Assembly (NCBI GenBank): GCA_002319885.1 | Contig: DCFT01000112.1 | Coordinates: forward strand, 18,304 to 82,303 | Direction: 5' to 3' | Origin: Bacteroidales bacterium UBA1797 | GTDB lineage: Bacteria; Bacteroidota; Bacteroidia; Bacteroidales; VadinHA17 | Length of the DNA: 64,000 nucleotides | Part shown: one piece after another, positions 54,323 through 63,748 of the stretch | How the letters are laid out: each line of letters opens with the position of its first letter | Position numbering within the stretch: the first letter of the stretch is position 1 | Notes under the pieces: generated by a model | The model's input: only the letters and a program-made list of their open reading frames with translations | What the model was told of the DNA's origin: nothing | Databases searched by the model: none | Program-made: the position numbers and the translations under genes

Positions 54323-54423
54323 CAAATATAGATCACGAATCAAAATCGGAATATACATTTATACAATAAAAAATCCAAATTTAATAGTTACCACAGGTTT
54401 TTCCTAAAGAGTTTGTACATTTG
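54323..54423. promoter_or_regulatory. Divergent promoter boxes between two ExbB/ExbD pairs
   Basis: On the minus strand TATATTTG (54330-54323) faces pair 1; on the plus strand TACATTTG (54416-54423) faces pair 2. Neither has a clear TTTG at the -33 distance. Confidence 0.4.
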
Positions 54424-54494
54424 TTTTTAATAAATTGTTGTTCTTTAAAGTCAATGAACTTTTAGAATTATAACAGCTAACTAAAAGGATAAAA

Positions 54495-55157
54495 ATGCTT
54501 TACACATACATTTTACTGGCTATTGATCAGCCGCATCTGAAAGACACAAATTCAGTCAATAATGTGGCAGAGTTGCTTATGAAAGGCGGATTTATAATGA
54601 TCCCAATCCTTCTTCTTTCGATATTCAGTATATACCTCTTCATTGAGAGATTTCTATATATCAGAAAAAGTTCAGTTGTCGATGAAAACCTTATCTATAA
54701 TGTGATACAGGAGATCAGGAACAAAAGACCTGATGAAGCAGTGGCACATACCAGGAATGATGATACATCTATAGGAAGGATCCTGGAGAGTGGACTGAAC
54801 CAGGCAGTAAAGACTTCGAAAGATGCTGAGAATTACATGGAAGCAACTGCCAACCTCGAGATATCTGAGATGGAAAAAAACACAGGTTACCTGGGAATAA
54901 TTGCAGGTATTGCACCTATGCTGGGGTTTATAGGGACTATTGCCGGGGTAATTAAAATCTTCTATAATATTTCGTTGGCCGATAATATAAGTATTGGGAT
55001 CATCGCCGGCGGTTTGTATCAGAAAATGATTTGCAGCGGCACAGGATTGATTGTTGGAGTCATAGCATACAGCTGCTATCATTATCTGCAGATGATGATA
55101 GACCGCTATTCGATTGTGATGCAGAGACGGGTGAACGAAGTCATTAAAGCTTTATAA
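54495..55157 (+). CDS. MotA/TolQ/ExbB-family proton channel (pair 2)
   Basis: The 220-residue protein matches pair 1 in plan and in many positions (FIMIPILLLSIFSIYLFIERF, IIAGIAPMLGFIGTIAGVIK, GTGLIVGVIAYSCYHYL). It lies one base ahead of its ExbD partner gene. It may have arisen by an inverted duplication of the neighbouring pair. Confidence 0.92.
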   Translation: MLYTYILLAIDQPHLKDTNSVNNVAELLMKGGFIMIPILLLSIFSIYLFIERFLYIRKSSVVDENLIYNVIQEIRNKRPDEAVAHTRNDDTSIGRILESGLNQAVKTSKDAENYMEATANLEISEMEKNTGYLGIIAGIAPMLGFIGTIAGVIKIFYNISLADNISIGIIAGGLYQKMICSGTGLIVGVIAYSCYHYLQMMIDRYSIVMQRRVNEVIKAL

Positions 55158-55158
55158 A

Positions 55159-55563
55159 ATGATTATCAGGAGAAAAAAACTATTTAAACCGGAAGTCAGC
55201 ACCTCCTCTCTGAATGATATTATGTTTTTCCTTCTTTTGTTCTTCCTTATTGTTTCATCGCTGGCTAATCCGAATGTAATTAAGTTGTTACTGCCTAATT
55301 CAAAATCAGCTCAGAATCTTAGTAAACAACAGATATCAATTTCTGTAACGAAGGATAAAAAATATTATATCGACAGTCACCAGGTTAACTTTGATGATAT
55401 TGAACCTCTCTTAAAGGCCAGAATAAGTACATTGCAGGAACCAACTGTTATTCTACGGCTTGAATATACTCTTACAGTCCAGGATCTTGCTGATTTGCTT
55501 GAGATTGGCAACCGTCTGAAGGTAAAAATGGTTATGGCCACAAATAAGACCCCCGGCTCGTAG
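55159..55563 (+). CDS. ExbD/TolR-family biopolymer transport protein (pair 2)
   Basis: The 134-residue protein has the membrane helix SSLNDIMFFLLLFFLIVSS with the conserved Asp, then a short periplasmic domain. It is a close paralogue of the gene at 53149-53550 (shared motifs NDIMFF, LPNS, IEIGNRL-like LEIGNRLK). There is no tonB in the window. Confidence 0.92.
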   Translation: MIIRRKKLFKPEVSTSSLNDIMFFLLLFFLIVSSLANPNVIKLLLPNSKSAQNLSKQQISISVTKDKKYYIDSHQVNFDDIEPLLKARISTLQEPTVILRLEYTLTVQDLADLLEIGNRLKVKMVMATNKTPGS

Positions 55564-55760
55564 GTACTTTTTAAGTCAGAACAAACACATTTCCTAAATC
55601 CCGGATTCAGTTTCTGATGCTCTTCTCCCCCCGATATAATAGCTGCAATTAATAACGCGAACTGCTGCTCTTAAGAAACCTGGAACTTGAGATGGAATAC
55701 AAAAATGTTTTTATCTTCGTACCCTTAAATTTCAAATCGATACCAGATAGCAAAATATAT

Positions 55761-57185
55761 ATGAAAAAATGTTTCAGATCACTTTTGATGAGTAACAGCA
55801 AGAAATTGTTCATGTTTACTTTAGCACTTCTTTCACCATTGTCTCTTTTCGCTGCAGGAGAGTCAGTACCATCTATCGGTCCGGTAAGACTTGAGTTTGT
55901 CCTGTTCGGACTTATTCTTCTTGGAGTAGCTCTTTTTCACAAGCATACATTCTGGGTGGCAGTAACCGGACTGGCCGTATTATTAACTTTCAAACTCACC
56001 TTTGATCCGGGATTTCATCTTCTGGAACATCTTTTCGGGACTACACCCTTTGGTGAACAATTAATGGATAAAGGATTGCGACAGGGAGAATGGGGAGTCC
56101 TGGTAAATCTTCTTGGTCTTCTGCTTGGATTTGCAATATTATCAAAAATATTTGAAGAATCGGGGGTTCCTGATATTCTGCCAAATTTCCTGCCTGATGA
56201 CTGGAAAGGTCCATTCATTCTCCTGATTTTTGTTTTCATCCTGTCATCTTTCCTTGATAATATTGCCGCGGCACTTATTGGAGGAGCCATAGCAATTGTA
56301 GTATTTAAGAAGAAAGTTCATGTCGGTTATATTGCTGCACTTGTAGCAGCCAGTAATGCCGGAGGCAGCGGAAGTGTTGTTGGCGATACAACTACTACAA
56401 TGATGTGGATTGATGGGGTAAGCGCTTTTAATGTTCTTCATGCTTATATTGCAGCAGGTGTTGCGCTGCTGTTTTTCTCATGGTTTGCATCTCATCAGCA
56501 GGACAGGTATCAAAGAATACAAAAAGATGCAACACCTAATACCAGAATTGACTGGATAAAGATCTTTAACGTCGCACTTATGCTGGCTGGTGCAATTATA
56601 TCAAATATTCTGTACGATATGCCAGCTCTGGGTGTGTGGATCGCTATCGTTATCGGGGCATTTTTCAGGAAGGTGCCTTGGAAAGAAGTTTCCGGTGCAA
56701 TAAAAGGAACGATCTTTCTGCTCAGCCTCGTTTCATGTGCTTCCCTTATGCCTGTGGATGATCTGCCTAGAGCGTCGTGGATAACAGCATTTGGCCTTGG
56801 CTTCCTTTCATCGGTATTTGATAATATTCCACTTACAAAGCTATGCCTTGAGCAAGGGCATTTTGACTGGGGAATGCTGGCATACAGTGTCGGTTTTGGT
56901 GGTTCAATGATATGGTTTGGCTCATCAGCCGGAGTAGCGATAACAAATAAATTTCCTGATGACCGTGATGTTATAAAATGGGTTAAAGGCGGCTGGCATG
57001 TCGTTGCTGCTTTTATTATAGGCTTTTTTGCATTACTTATTCTTAAGGGATGGGAACCGGCAGATAATAAAGAGCATAAAATAATTAATTGCCCTGTTCC
57101 GGGATGTCCGATGGGAAAAGTGCCATTAAAAGAAAACCTGCCTGGGACAGTGAGTTACCTGGAACTGATAAAGAAACCGGTATAA
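55761..57185 (+). CDS. NhaD/IT-superfamily membrane transporter, probably Na+/H+ antiporter
   Basis: The start is uncertain; I choose the ATG at 55761, with 55692 and 55788 as alternatives. It has about eleven membrane helices. The IT-superfamily hallmark regions are SFLDNIAAALIGGAIA and SSVFDNIPLTKL, a pair of DN helix breaks, and a Ser/Gly-rich AASNAGGSGSVVGDTTT. That pattern fits the NhaD/ArsB/citrate group; specificity cannot be read. The C-terminus has a short Cys-containing tail (NCPVPGCPMG) outside the membrane core. Confidence 0.82.
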   Translation: MKKCFRSLLMSNSKKLFMFTLALLSPLSLFAAGESVPSIGPVRLEFVLFGLILLGVALFHKHTFWVAVTGLAVLLTFKLTFDPGFHLLEHLFGTTPFGEQLMDKGLRQGEWGVLVNLLGLLLGFAILSKIFEESGVPDILPNFLPDDWKGPFILLIFVFILSSFLDNIAAALIGGAIAIVVFKKKVHVGYIAALVAASNAGGSGSVVGDTTTTMMWIDGVSAFNVLHAYIAAGVALLFFSWFASHQQDRYQRIQKDATPNTRIDWIKIFNVALMLAGAIISNILYDMPALGVWIAIVIGAFFRKVPWKEVSGAIKGTIFLLSLVSCASLMPVDDLPRASWITAFGLGFLSSVFDNIPLTKLCLEQGHFDWGMLAYSVGFGGSMIWFGSSAGVAITNKFPDDRDVIKWVKGGWHVVAAFIIGFFALLILKGWEPADNKEHKIINCPVPGCPMGKVPLKENLPGTVSYLELIKKPV

Positions 57186-57205
57186 AAAATCACTTCTATT
57201 CAATA

Positions 57206-57330
57206 TACCCCCTCGGCCTTCAGCCACTCCCCCCTCAGGGGGAGAAAACCCTGTACACAAGTGAAATCCTCATTAAAAATGTGTGTTTTCTCCCCTCTTA
57301 GGGGAGATGTCGCGAAGTGACAGAGGGGTA
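57206..57330. repeat. Structured C/G-rich intergenic repeat, copy C
   Basis: It is bounded by TACCCC and GGGGTA. Inside are a CCCCCCTCAGGGGG hairpin, a perfect TCTCCCCT/AGGGGAGA hairpin, and TGTCGC/GTGACA. It has the same order as copy A at 27360-27467. It lies between converging genes. Confidence 0.65.
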
Positions 57331-57343
57331 TTAATAAAAAAAA

Positions 57344-57369
57344 TAGGGACGTTGCAAGCAACGTCCCTA
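57344..57369 (-). terminator. Terminator of the membrane pyrophosphatase gene
   Basis: A perfect palindrome TAGGGACGTTGC/GCAACGTCCCTA is followed on the minus strand by TTTTTTTT. It lies 26 bases beyond the hppA stop codon. Confidence 0.88.
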
Positions 57370-57394
57370 CGAATTCATATATATTCTGAATTTA

Positions 57395-59686
57395 TTATCC
57401 AAATATACTGAAAGCCACAGTCAACCCTGCGAGTACAACTGATACCATCGACATCAGCTTAATCAGTATATTAAGTGCAGGACCTGACGTGTCTTTGAAT
57501 GGATCGCCAACCGTGTCACCGACAATACTAGCCTTATGACAATCACTTTTTTTACCGCCATAATTACCTCTTTCAATATACTTTTTCGCATTATCCCATG
57601 CACCACCGGCATTATTAAGCATACTGGCAAGAACGAAACCTGTTGACATACCTCCAGCGAGAAGTCCGATAACACCGGGTACTCCGAAAATAACTCCAAC
57701 TATTAAAGGTACAGCTATTGCCATGAGCGATGGAACCATCATTTCTTTCTGTGCCCCTGCTGTTGAGATCTCAACACATTTCGCATATTCAGGTTTTCCG
57801 CTACCATCCATGATACCGGGAATTTCACGGAACTGACGTCTTACTTCATCAACCATTTTACCGGCAGCCCGTCCAACAGCTTTCATACTCATTGCGCTGA
57901 ATACAAATGCCATCATAGCACCAATAAAAAGACCGCCGAGAACGATAGGGTTGAAAAGAGAAATATCGTATGCACCAACGAAGTCTTTGATAGTTGAAGT
58001 AGCCAGATTAACTGCTACCTGACCATCATGAACAGCGGGCATTCTGTTATGGTAAAATAAAGTTTCACCAATCTGTTTGAAACCTTCGGGAGATTTATCA
58101 GCTAACCTTGTAAGCCACATTTTTACTTCTTCCATATACGCAGCAATAAGCGCAAGGGCTGTAAGGGCAGCGGAGCCAATTGCAAAACCTTTGCCGGTTG
58201 CAGCAGTTGTATTACCCAGACCATCAAGAGCGTCCGTTCTTTCCCTGACCTCAGCGGGTAATTCAGACATCTCAGCATTACCTCCTGCATTATCAGCGAT
58301 AGGGCCAAATGCATCTGTTGCCAGTGTTACTCCTAAGGTGGAAAGCATCCCTACCGAAGCAAAACCAATTCCATAAACACCCATAGCGAAGTTATGGAAA
58401 CCACCAGCAAAACCATAAGCTGCAATAATACCTGCAACAATAGTAACAACTGGTATCCATGTTGAGAACATTCCAACTGCCATACCTTCAATAATTACGG
58501 TAGCCGGGCCCTGTTGTGATTGTTTAGCAATACCCTGCGTTGGAGCATTCCCATCGGATGTAAAATATTCAGTTGACTGACCGATGATAACCCCGGCTAC
58601 AAGACCTGATACTGCGGCACCAAATACACCCCATGTGATCCAGTTCACAGCTGCCATTATTGCAAGTACTATCAGGATAAAAGCAGAACTGCTTCCTGTT
58701 CCCAGGAGAAGTGCACGAAGAAGAGCTTTAGGTGTGGCAGATTCTTTGGTTCTTACCATATAGACACCTACAATTGAAAGTAATATACCTATTGCAGAAA
58801 CCATCATAGGTGCAATAATTGCAGTCATCTGCATTTCACCTGTTAATGAGGGCAGAGCCGCTCCAAGAGCAGCTGTCGCGAGTATCGATCCTGCATAAGA
58901 TTCGTAAAGGTCAGCACCCATACCTGCTACGTCACCAACATTATCACCAACGTTATCAGCAATCGTTGCAGGGTTGCGTGGATCATCTTCAGGAATACCT
59001 GCCTCAACTTTACCAACCAGGTCAGCACCTACATCGGCAGCTTTTGTGAAGATGCCACCACCAACACGTGCAAAGAGAGCCTGTGTAGAAGCACCCATAC
59101 CGAATGTAAGCATGGTAGCGGTTATTTCAATTAATTTCTGGTGTTCATCTGTACCGGCAGAAACAAAAGTCAATCCAAGGAAATGGAGACCGGTTGCCAT
59201 ATGCTCAGGTGTGAAAACTACTTTGTTAAGAAAAATAAACCAGATAGCAATGTCAAGAAGACCAAATCCTACAACAACGAGACCCATAACAGCACCGCTC
59301 CGAAGAGCTACCTGTAATCCCTTGTTGAGTGATTTTGAAGCAGCCCATGCAGTCCTGTTGGAAGCAGCAGTTGCAGTTTTCATCCCCAGATAACCACATA
59401 ATCCGGAGAAAAATCCACCAGTCAGAAAAGCAACAGGAACAAACGGGTTTTGTATCCCTAAATAAGCCAGAATACCCAGCAATATCACCAGAATTAAAAA
59501 CACCTTGGTTACAACTGTGTACTGACGTTTGAGATAGGCCATAGCGCCTTCACTTACATACACAGCAATCTCCTGCATTTTCGATGTGCCCTGTTCCTGT
59601 ACAATCATACCCTTGTAAAAGATCCAGGCAAACAACAACGCCAAGAGCGCCGAAATTGGAACAATCCAAAATAAACTAGTAATCAT
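57395..59686 (-). CDS. hppA: Membrane-bound pyrophosphatase, K+-dependent type (H+ or Na+ pump)
   Basis: The 763-residue protein has about sixteen membrane helices and the pyrophosphate-binding DVGADLVGKVE, followed by DDPRNPATIADNVGDNVGD. The GNTTAA motif (Ala instead of Lys) marks the K+-dependent class; the pumped ion (H+, Na+ or both) cannot be read by eye. It stores the energy of pyrophosphate as an ion gradient, useful in energy-limited anaerobes. A consensus promoter lies 58-88 bases upstream and a strong terminator follows. Confidence 0.95.
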   Translation of the reverse strand: MITSLFWIVPISALLALLFAWIFYKGMIVQEQGTSKMQEIAVYVSEGAMAYLKRQYTVVTKVFLILVILLGILAYLGIQNPFVPVAFLTGGFFSGLCGYLGMKTATAASNRTAWAASKSLNKGLQVALRSGAVMGLVVVGFGLLDIAIWFIFLNKVVFTPEHMATGLHFLGLTFVSAGTDEHQKLIEITATMLTFGMGASTQALFARVGGGIFTKAADVGADLVGKVEAGIPEDDPRNPATIADNVGDNVGDVAGMGADLYESYAGSILATAALGAALPSLTGEMQMTAIIAPMMVSAIGILLSIVGVYMVRTKESATPKALLRALLLGTGSSSAFILIVLAIMAAVNWITWGVFGAAVSGLVAGVIIGQSTEYFTSDGNAPTQGIAKQSQQGPATVIIEGMAVGMFSTWIPVVTIVAGIIAAYGFAGGFHNFAMGVYGIGFASVGMLSTLGVTLATDAFGPIADNAGGNAEMSELPAEVRERTDALDGLGNTTAATGKGFAIGSAALTALALIAAYMEEVKMWLTRLADKSPEGFKQIGETLFYHNRMPAVHDGQVAVNLATSTIKDFVGAYDISLFNPIVLGGLFIGAMMAFVFSAMSMKAVGRAAGKMVDEVRRQFREIPGIMDGSGKPEYAKCVEISTAGAQKEMMVPSLMAIAVPLIVGVIFGVPGVIGLLAGGMSTGFVLASMLNNAGGAWDNAKKYIERGNYGGKKSDCHKASIVGDTVGDPFKDTSGPALNILIKLMSMVSVVLAGLTVAFSIFG

Positions 59687-59743
59687 GTTATCTGTTATTA
59701 AATTAAAAATTAAAGGTTTAAAATGAAAAAAAATTCACCGGTA

Positions 59744-59774
59744 CAAAACTATATGAGTTTTTCAATAATTCAAA
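59744..59774 (-). promoter_or_regulatory. Promoter of hppA
   Basis: On the minus strand TTTG (59774-59771), a 19-base spacer and TAGTTTTG (59751-59744) match the Bacteroides consensus. The start codon lies about 58 bases downstream. Confidence 0.72.
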
Positions 59775-59922
59775 CGAAAAAATTGTGTTCTTCAAATAGT
59801 TTGCAATTTAAAACGAGTCTAAATTAATCGGTATAAATCAAACAGATTAAGGTAAGTCTCAGCGACATTCCTGATACCCATCTTTGAAAAAAAAATAGCT
59901 AAATCACTAATGCTGACTCTGA

Positions 59923-60687
59923 TTAAATAGCTCTGAAAAAGTTGTAATTTATTTTTTCCAGTTCTGACATTCTTGGATAAGGATAGTAAACAATATCATC
60001 TCCGGACCCTACATAGAAGCCGGTATCTATTGTTCTGTAAAGCAGTTCCCCTGCAAAGATCCGGTGAACGGTTTTCATATGTTTTTCGTATTCACCCTTA
60101 ATTATTTCAAGACAATCTCTCAAATGACCAATATTAGGATAAGGAAGGTGCTCGGCAGAACCTGAAAGTGGATTTGAAGCCAGTTCACCGAGTTTTAATT
60201 CAACAAAAAAGAGTTTTGGGAGAACTATGGGGATGGAGCCATCGGTAAGCCTCTTAAGAAATACTGACGGAGACAGACTACTGGCAACCATTGGGCTTAC
60301 AGGGCATAATTCCTGGTAGAGATGTAGCTCATTTTGAGGTTCTTTTGACTTATCATAAACAACTTTTGCCAGTTCAAGAACATAACCGTGATCAGTTGTA
60401 AGATAAAGACTCTTCAATGCACCAAGTGGAATAATTTCCAGGACCTTATAGACCGATAGATAAACTGAACTCTTTGGTGATCCATCGGGCTTAGCAACAC
60501 ATCTTTTATTCAGGCTATCAATGTCTATTAGTTTTTCAATCTTATCAAGGTCAACTTCAAAGAAAATTGCCTGACCTTTGTTCCTTTTTTTTGTACCTGT
60601 TGAAAGATACTGGCCAAACCCTTCAGGAGGGAGCATCGAAGCAACTAATGCTTCAGGATTGGAGGTTAAATAAATGTACTTTCTCAT
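59923..60687 (-). CDS. Conserved-looking hypothetical protein
   Basis: The 254-residue protein has no signal peptide or membrane helix, begins MRKYIYLTSNPEALVASMLP and contains no motif I recognise. Its composition is that of a normal cytoplasmic protein, with a central GALKSLYLTTDHGYVLELA region and a helix EIIKGEYEKHMKTVHRIFAG. It is flanked by hppA and a DedA gene, all on the minus strand, but spaced apart. Function unknown. Confidence 0.7.
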   Translation of the reverse strand: MRKYIYLTSNPEALVASMLPPEGFGQYLSTGTKKRNKGQAIFFEVDLDKIEKLIDIDSLNKRCVAKPDGSPKSSVYLSVYKVLEIIPLGALKSLYLTTDHGYVLELAKVVYDKSKEPQNELHLYQELCPVSPMVASSLSPSVFLKRLTDGSIPIVLPKLFFVELKLGELASNPLSGSAEHLPYPNIGHLRDCLEIIKGEYEKHMKTVHRIFAGELLYRTIDTGFYVGSGDDIVYYPYPRMSELEKINYNFFRAI

Positions 60688-60831
60688 AGCTGGGTATTTT
60701 ATATAAGAATAAAGATTCCTTTACAAATTAAACTACAGAAAGATAACTGCTATGTTAATACCAAATTTACGCTACTTTTTCAACTTTAGCCATGGGAAAA
60801 TGTTATTAATTCAAAAATAACATTATTCAAT

Positions 60832-61476
60832 TCATCCCCCCTTTGGGGTTCGTTTCATAAGTTTATTCTTAAAGGAATTAACTAAAAAAGGAATAGATGT
60901 GATCACGATCAGGAAAATTACAATATATCCCAGGTAATCTTTTGTCTCCGGAACATATAACCCCAGGAAAAAACCTGCGAGAACAAGGATATTCACCCAG
61001 AAAAACGCACCCACAAAACTATAAAGAATGAATTTTTTGTAATCAAGCTTTACAATACCCGCAATGATAGGGGCAAACGTTCTTACAATTGGGAGAAACC
61101 GGCTTAAAACAATAGTCTTTTTTCCATGTTTTTTATAAAACTCATTTGCAGTAACAAGGTGTTCCTGCCTGAAAAAGAACCCTGACTTCCGCTTAAAAAG
61201 CAAAGGCCCTACCTTCCTTCCAAATGCATAACCGAGCATATTGCCTGCAACAGCTGCAATAATAATTAATATCACAAGCACTGACGGATGCAATGCAATG
61301 ATATGAGTCGAACATAATAATCCTGCTGTAAACAGGAGTGAATCGCCGGGGAGAAAAAAACCAACAAAAAGACCTGTCTCAGCAAAAACAACAAAGAGAA
61401 GAAGATAAATTCCTCCATAATGTATAATGCTCTCGGGATTAACCAGTTGTTTTAAAAAATGAAAAATTCCATCCAT
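60832..61476 (-). CDS. DedA-family membrane protein
   Basis: The ATG at 61476 (MDGIFHFLKQLVNPES) gives 214 residues; an ATG seven codons earlier is possible. It has the DedA/SNARE-associated pattern: VFAETGLFVGFFLPGDSLLF, GRKVGPLLFKRKSG, GKKTIVLSRFLPIVRTFAPIIAG. DedA proteins act as lipid scramblases/flippases, for example for undecaprenyl phosphate or phosphatidylethanolamine, and often need acidic and Arg residues, which are present (ETG, PGD, SRF.P..RTF). Confidence 0.92.
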   Translation of the reverse strand: MDGIFHFLKQLVNPESIIHYGGIYLLLFVVFAETGLFVGFFLPGDSLLFTAGLLCSTHIIALHPSVLVILIIIAAVAGNMLGYAFGRKVGPLLFKRKSGFFFRQEHLVTANEFYKKHGKKTIVLSRFLPIVRTFAPIIAGIVKLDYKKFILYSFVGAFFWVNILVLAGFFLGLYVPETKDYLGYIVIFLIVITSIPFLVNSFKNKLMKRTPKGG

Positions 61477-61547
61477 TTTTATTTCTTTTGAGAACAATCA
61501 ATTTCTAAATATAGTTGATTTTATTTTCAAAGTGTAAAGACTGCCTT

Positions 61548-61755
61548 CTATGAATACTTCTCTCGTGGTTGAATAAAGAAATCCGGAGCAGCTTTATCCC
61601 AAAATGTTTCAAAAGTATTACTTTTATCAGGTTTAAATAAGGAACCGCCTCCAACCTCCCGTCTAAACTGAACAGGCTCTCTCTGTTCCGCAAAGAAGGG
61701 CTGGAGAGATGAGTACAAGCTAAGTAATAGCAGTTCTCAAAATATTATTATTCAT
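61548..61755 (-). pseudogene. Possible small secreted protein with a frameshift or non-ATG start
   Basis: On the minus strand a frame running from 61736 to a TAG at 61550-61548 reads like a signal peptide (LLLLSLYSSLQPFFAEQREP) followed by a short mature segment with FRREVGGGSLFKP and FETFWDKAAPDFF. It has no ATG; the ATG at 61755 (MNNNILR) is in another frame, one base out of phase. It may be a real small gene with a sequencing or natural frameshift, or chance. Weak evidence only. Confidence 0.3.
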
Positions 61756-61806
61756 TCTTGTTAGTCATTTAATAGTAATTTTAAAATTGAAGAATAAAAA
61801 GAGCGA

Positions 61807-62814
61807 ATGAAAAATAAATTAATTACTGTATGTGCTTTATACATGGCATTACTTTCATGTAAGTCAAAACCTGTTTTCAAGTATGTACAGCTCGAAGGGT
61901 TTACCCAGGGAACCACCTATAATATAATATTTGAAAATAGTACATCGAAAGACTATACTCAGAAAGTGGATTCAATCCTCAAAGATTTTGATATGTCGTT
62001 TTCCGAATACGTTCCTGGTTCAATTGTCTCAAGGATTAATGCAAACGATCCGACAGTTACTGTTGATCAACATTTCAAAACTCTTTTTGAGAAGTCAAAA
62101 GAAATATGGGAACAGTCGGACGGACTAATGGATATTACTGTAGGTCCTATTATCGATGCCCTTGGATTTGGGCCAATGGCAAAAACCACAATAGACAGCT
62201 CTAAAATTAAGAATTTGCTTAAATACGTCGGTTTTAAAAAAGTCCATATTGAAAACGACAGGTTGATTAAAGCAGATACAGCAATGAAGATCGATGTAAA
62301 CTCTATAGCACAAGGATATTCTGTAGATATTATGAGTAATTTCTTTGAATCTGAAGGAATTAAAAACTATCTTGTTGAAATCGGAGGTGAAGTAAGAGCA
62401 AAGGGTAAAAATTCAAAAGGTCTCTACTGGAGGGTCGGCATTGATAAACCTGAAGAGGGCAATATGGTACCGGGAGAAAACCTGCAGGTTATAATCAGTC
62501 TTAACAACCAATCTGTGACAACATCCGGAAATTACAGGAAGTTTTATGAGGAAAATGGTATTAAATACGCTCATATAATTAACCCAAAAACCGGTTTCCC
62601 TGTAAAAAGCCGGCTTCTAAGTGTTTCTATTGTTGCCAACGACTGTATAACAGCTGATGGGTGGGATACTCCTCTGATGGTTATGGGTCTCGAAAAAAGT
62701 ATTATAACTTTAAAGAAACATCCTGAGCTCGACGCAATACTGATTTATAGTGATGAAAACGGGAATTATAAAGAATATATGACGGATGGATTTAAAGCAA
62801 TGATAACAAATTAG
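61807..62814 (+). CDS. apbE: FAD:protein FMN transferase lipoprotein (ApbE family)
   Basis: The 335-residue protein has a lipoprotein leader (ALYMALLSCKSK). Family motifs are DITVGPIIDALGFG, MKIDVNSIAQGYSVD, EIGGEVRAKG, TSGNYRKFYEENG, HIINPKTGFP and TADGWDTPLMVMG. It attaches FMN to Thr/Ser of exported subunits, for example RnfG/NqrC-type proteins, on the outer face of the membrane. No Rnf/Nqr genes lie in this window. Confidence 0.93.
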   Translation: MKNKLITVCALYMALLSCKSKPVFKYVQLEGFTQGTTYNIIFENSTSKDYTQKVDSILKDFDMSFSEYVPGSIVSRINANDPTVTVDQHFKTLFEKSKEIWEQSDGLMDITVGPIIDALGFGPMAKTTIDSSKIKNLLKYVGFKKVHIENDRLIKADTAMKIDVNSIAQGYSVDIMSNFFESEGIKNYLVEIGGEVRAKGKNSKGLYWRVGIDKPEEGNMVPGENLQVIISLNNQSVTTSGNYRKFYEENGIKYAHIINPKTGFPVKSRLLSVSIVANDCITADGWDTPLMVMGLEKSIITLKKHPELDAILIYSDENGNYKEYMTDGFKAMITN

Positions 62815-62929
62815 CTTTTTACTTTTCAAATTTCACTGTAACCTGATGATATTGAGGACTATTTTTTACCTGTTAACACTCTTTTTATTAATAACCTGAT
62901 ACATTTATTATTTTGAAAAAATCAATTTT

Positions 62930-63748
62930 ATGGATCCTATAAATATAAACCTGATAGAGAAAGCCTGGGAAGACAGGTCATTACTCAATGACTCGCAGGT
63001 TCAGTATGAAATTAACAAAGCAATTGAATTGCTCGATAAGGGTCACATCAGAGTTGCAGAACCAACTGAAAACGGATGGATAGTAAATCAGTGGATAAAA
63101 AAAGCTGTAATCTTATATTTCCCAATACGGAAAATGGAGACTATTGAGATAGGTCCGTTTGAGTTTCATGACAAAATCCCGCTGAAAAAAGATTACAAAT
63201 CCCTGGGAATAAGGGTAGTACCTCATGCAATTGCCAGATATGGCTCATACCTGGCACCAGGAGTTATCATGATGCCTTCATATGTAAATATAGGAGCACA
63301 TGTTGAAGAAGGTACCATGGTTGATACGTGGGCTACAGTAGGCTCGTGTGCACAGATCGGAAAGAATGTCCATCTCAGCGGAGGTGTAGGCATTGGAGGA
63401 GTTCTTGAACCTATTCAGGCGGCACCAGTTATAATCGAAGATAACTGTTTCATCGGATCAAGATGCATTATTGTAGAAGGAGCACATATAGGTAAAGAAG
63501 CCGTCCTTGGTGCAAACGTAGTAATTACAAACAGCACCAAAATTTTTGATGTCAGCTCTGAAGCAAAAATAGAATACAAGGGGTATGTTCCCCCACGATC
63601 CGTTGTAATTCCGGGTTCCTTTCTTAAGAAATATCCTGCAGGTGATTTCAGTGTACCTTGTGCACTTATAATTGGATCCCGAAAAGACTCAACTGACAAG
63701 AAAACTTCTCTGAATGAAGCTCTTAGAGAATATGACATTCCGGCATGA
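62930..63748 (+). CDS. dapD: Tetrahydrodipicolinate N-succinyltransferase
   Basis: The 272-residue protein has the DapD plan: an N-terminal helical domain, then a left-handed beta-helix (VPHAIARYGSYLAPGVIMMP, GAHVEEGTMVDTWATVGSCA, GVGIGGVLEPIQAAPVII, EGAHIGKEAVLGANVV). It serves the succinylase branch of lysine/diaminopimelate synthesis using succinyl-CoA. Confidence 0.94.
   Translation: MDPININLIEKAWEDRSLLNDSQVQYEINKAIELLDKGHIRVAEPTENGWIVNQWIKKAVILYFPIRKMETIEIGPFEFHDKIPLKKDYKSLGIRVVPHAIARYGSYLAPGVIMMPSYVNIGAHVEEGTMVDTWATVGSCAQIGKNVHLSGGVGIGGVLEPIQAAPVIIEDNCFIGSRCIIVEGAHIGKEAVLGANVVITNSTKIFDVSSEAKIEYKGYVPPRSVVIPGSFLKKYPAGDFSVPCALIIGSRKDSTDKKTSLNEALREYDIPA

Noticed and set aside
53149..55563. 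Calling the ExbB/ExbD pairs a TonB system
   Set aside because: No tonB gene or TonB-dependent receptor lies in the window, so the partner is unknown.
57206..57330. CRISPR-like repeat
   Set aside because: The units are hairpins in three distant single copies with no direct-repeat/spacer alternation and no cas genes.
61505..61693. Minus-strand open frame of 62 codons
   Set aside because: It is a different frame over the same DNA as the better signal-peptide-like frame at 61548-61736, and reads as basic low-similarity sequence.
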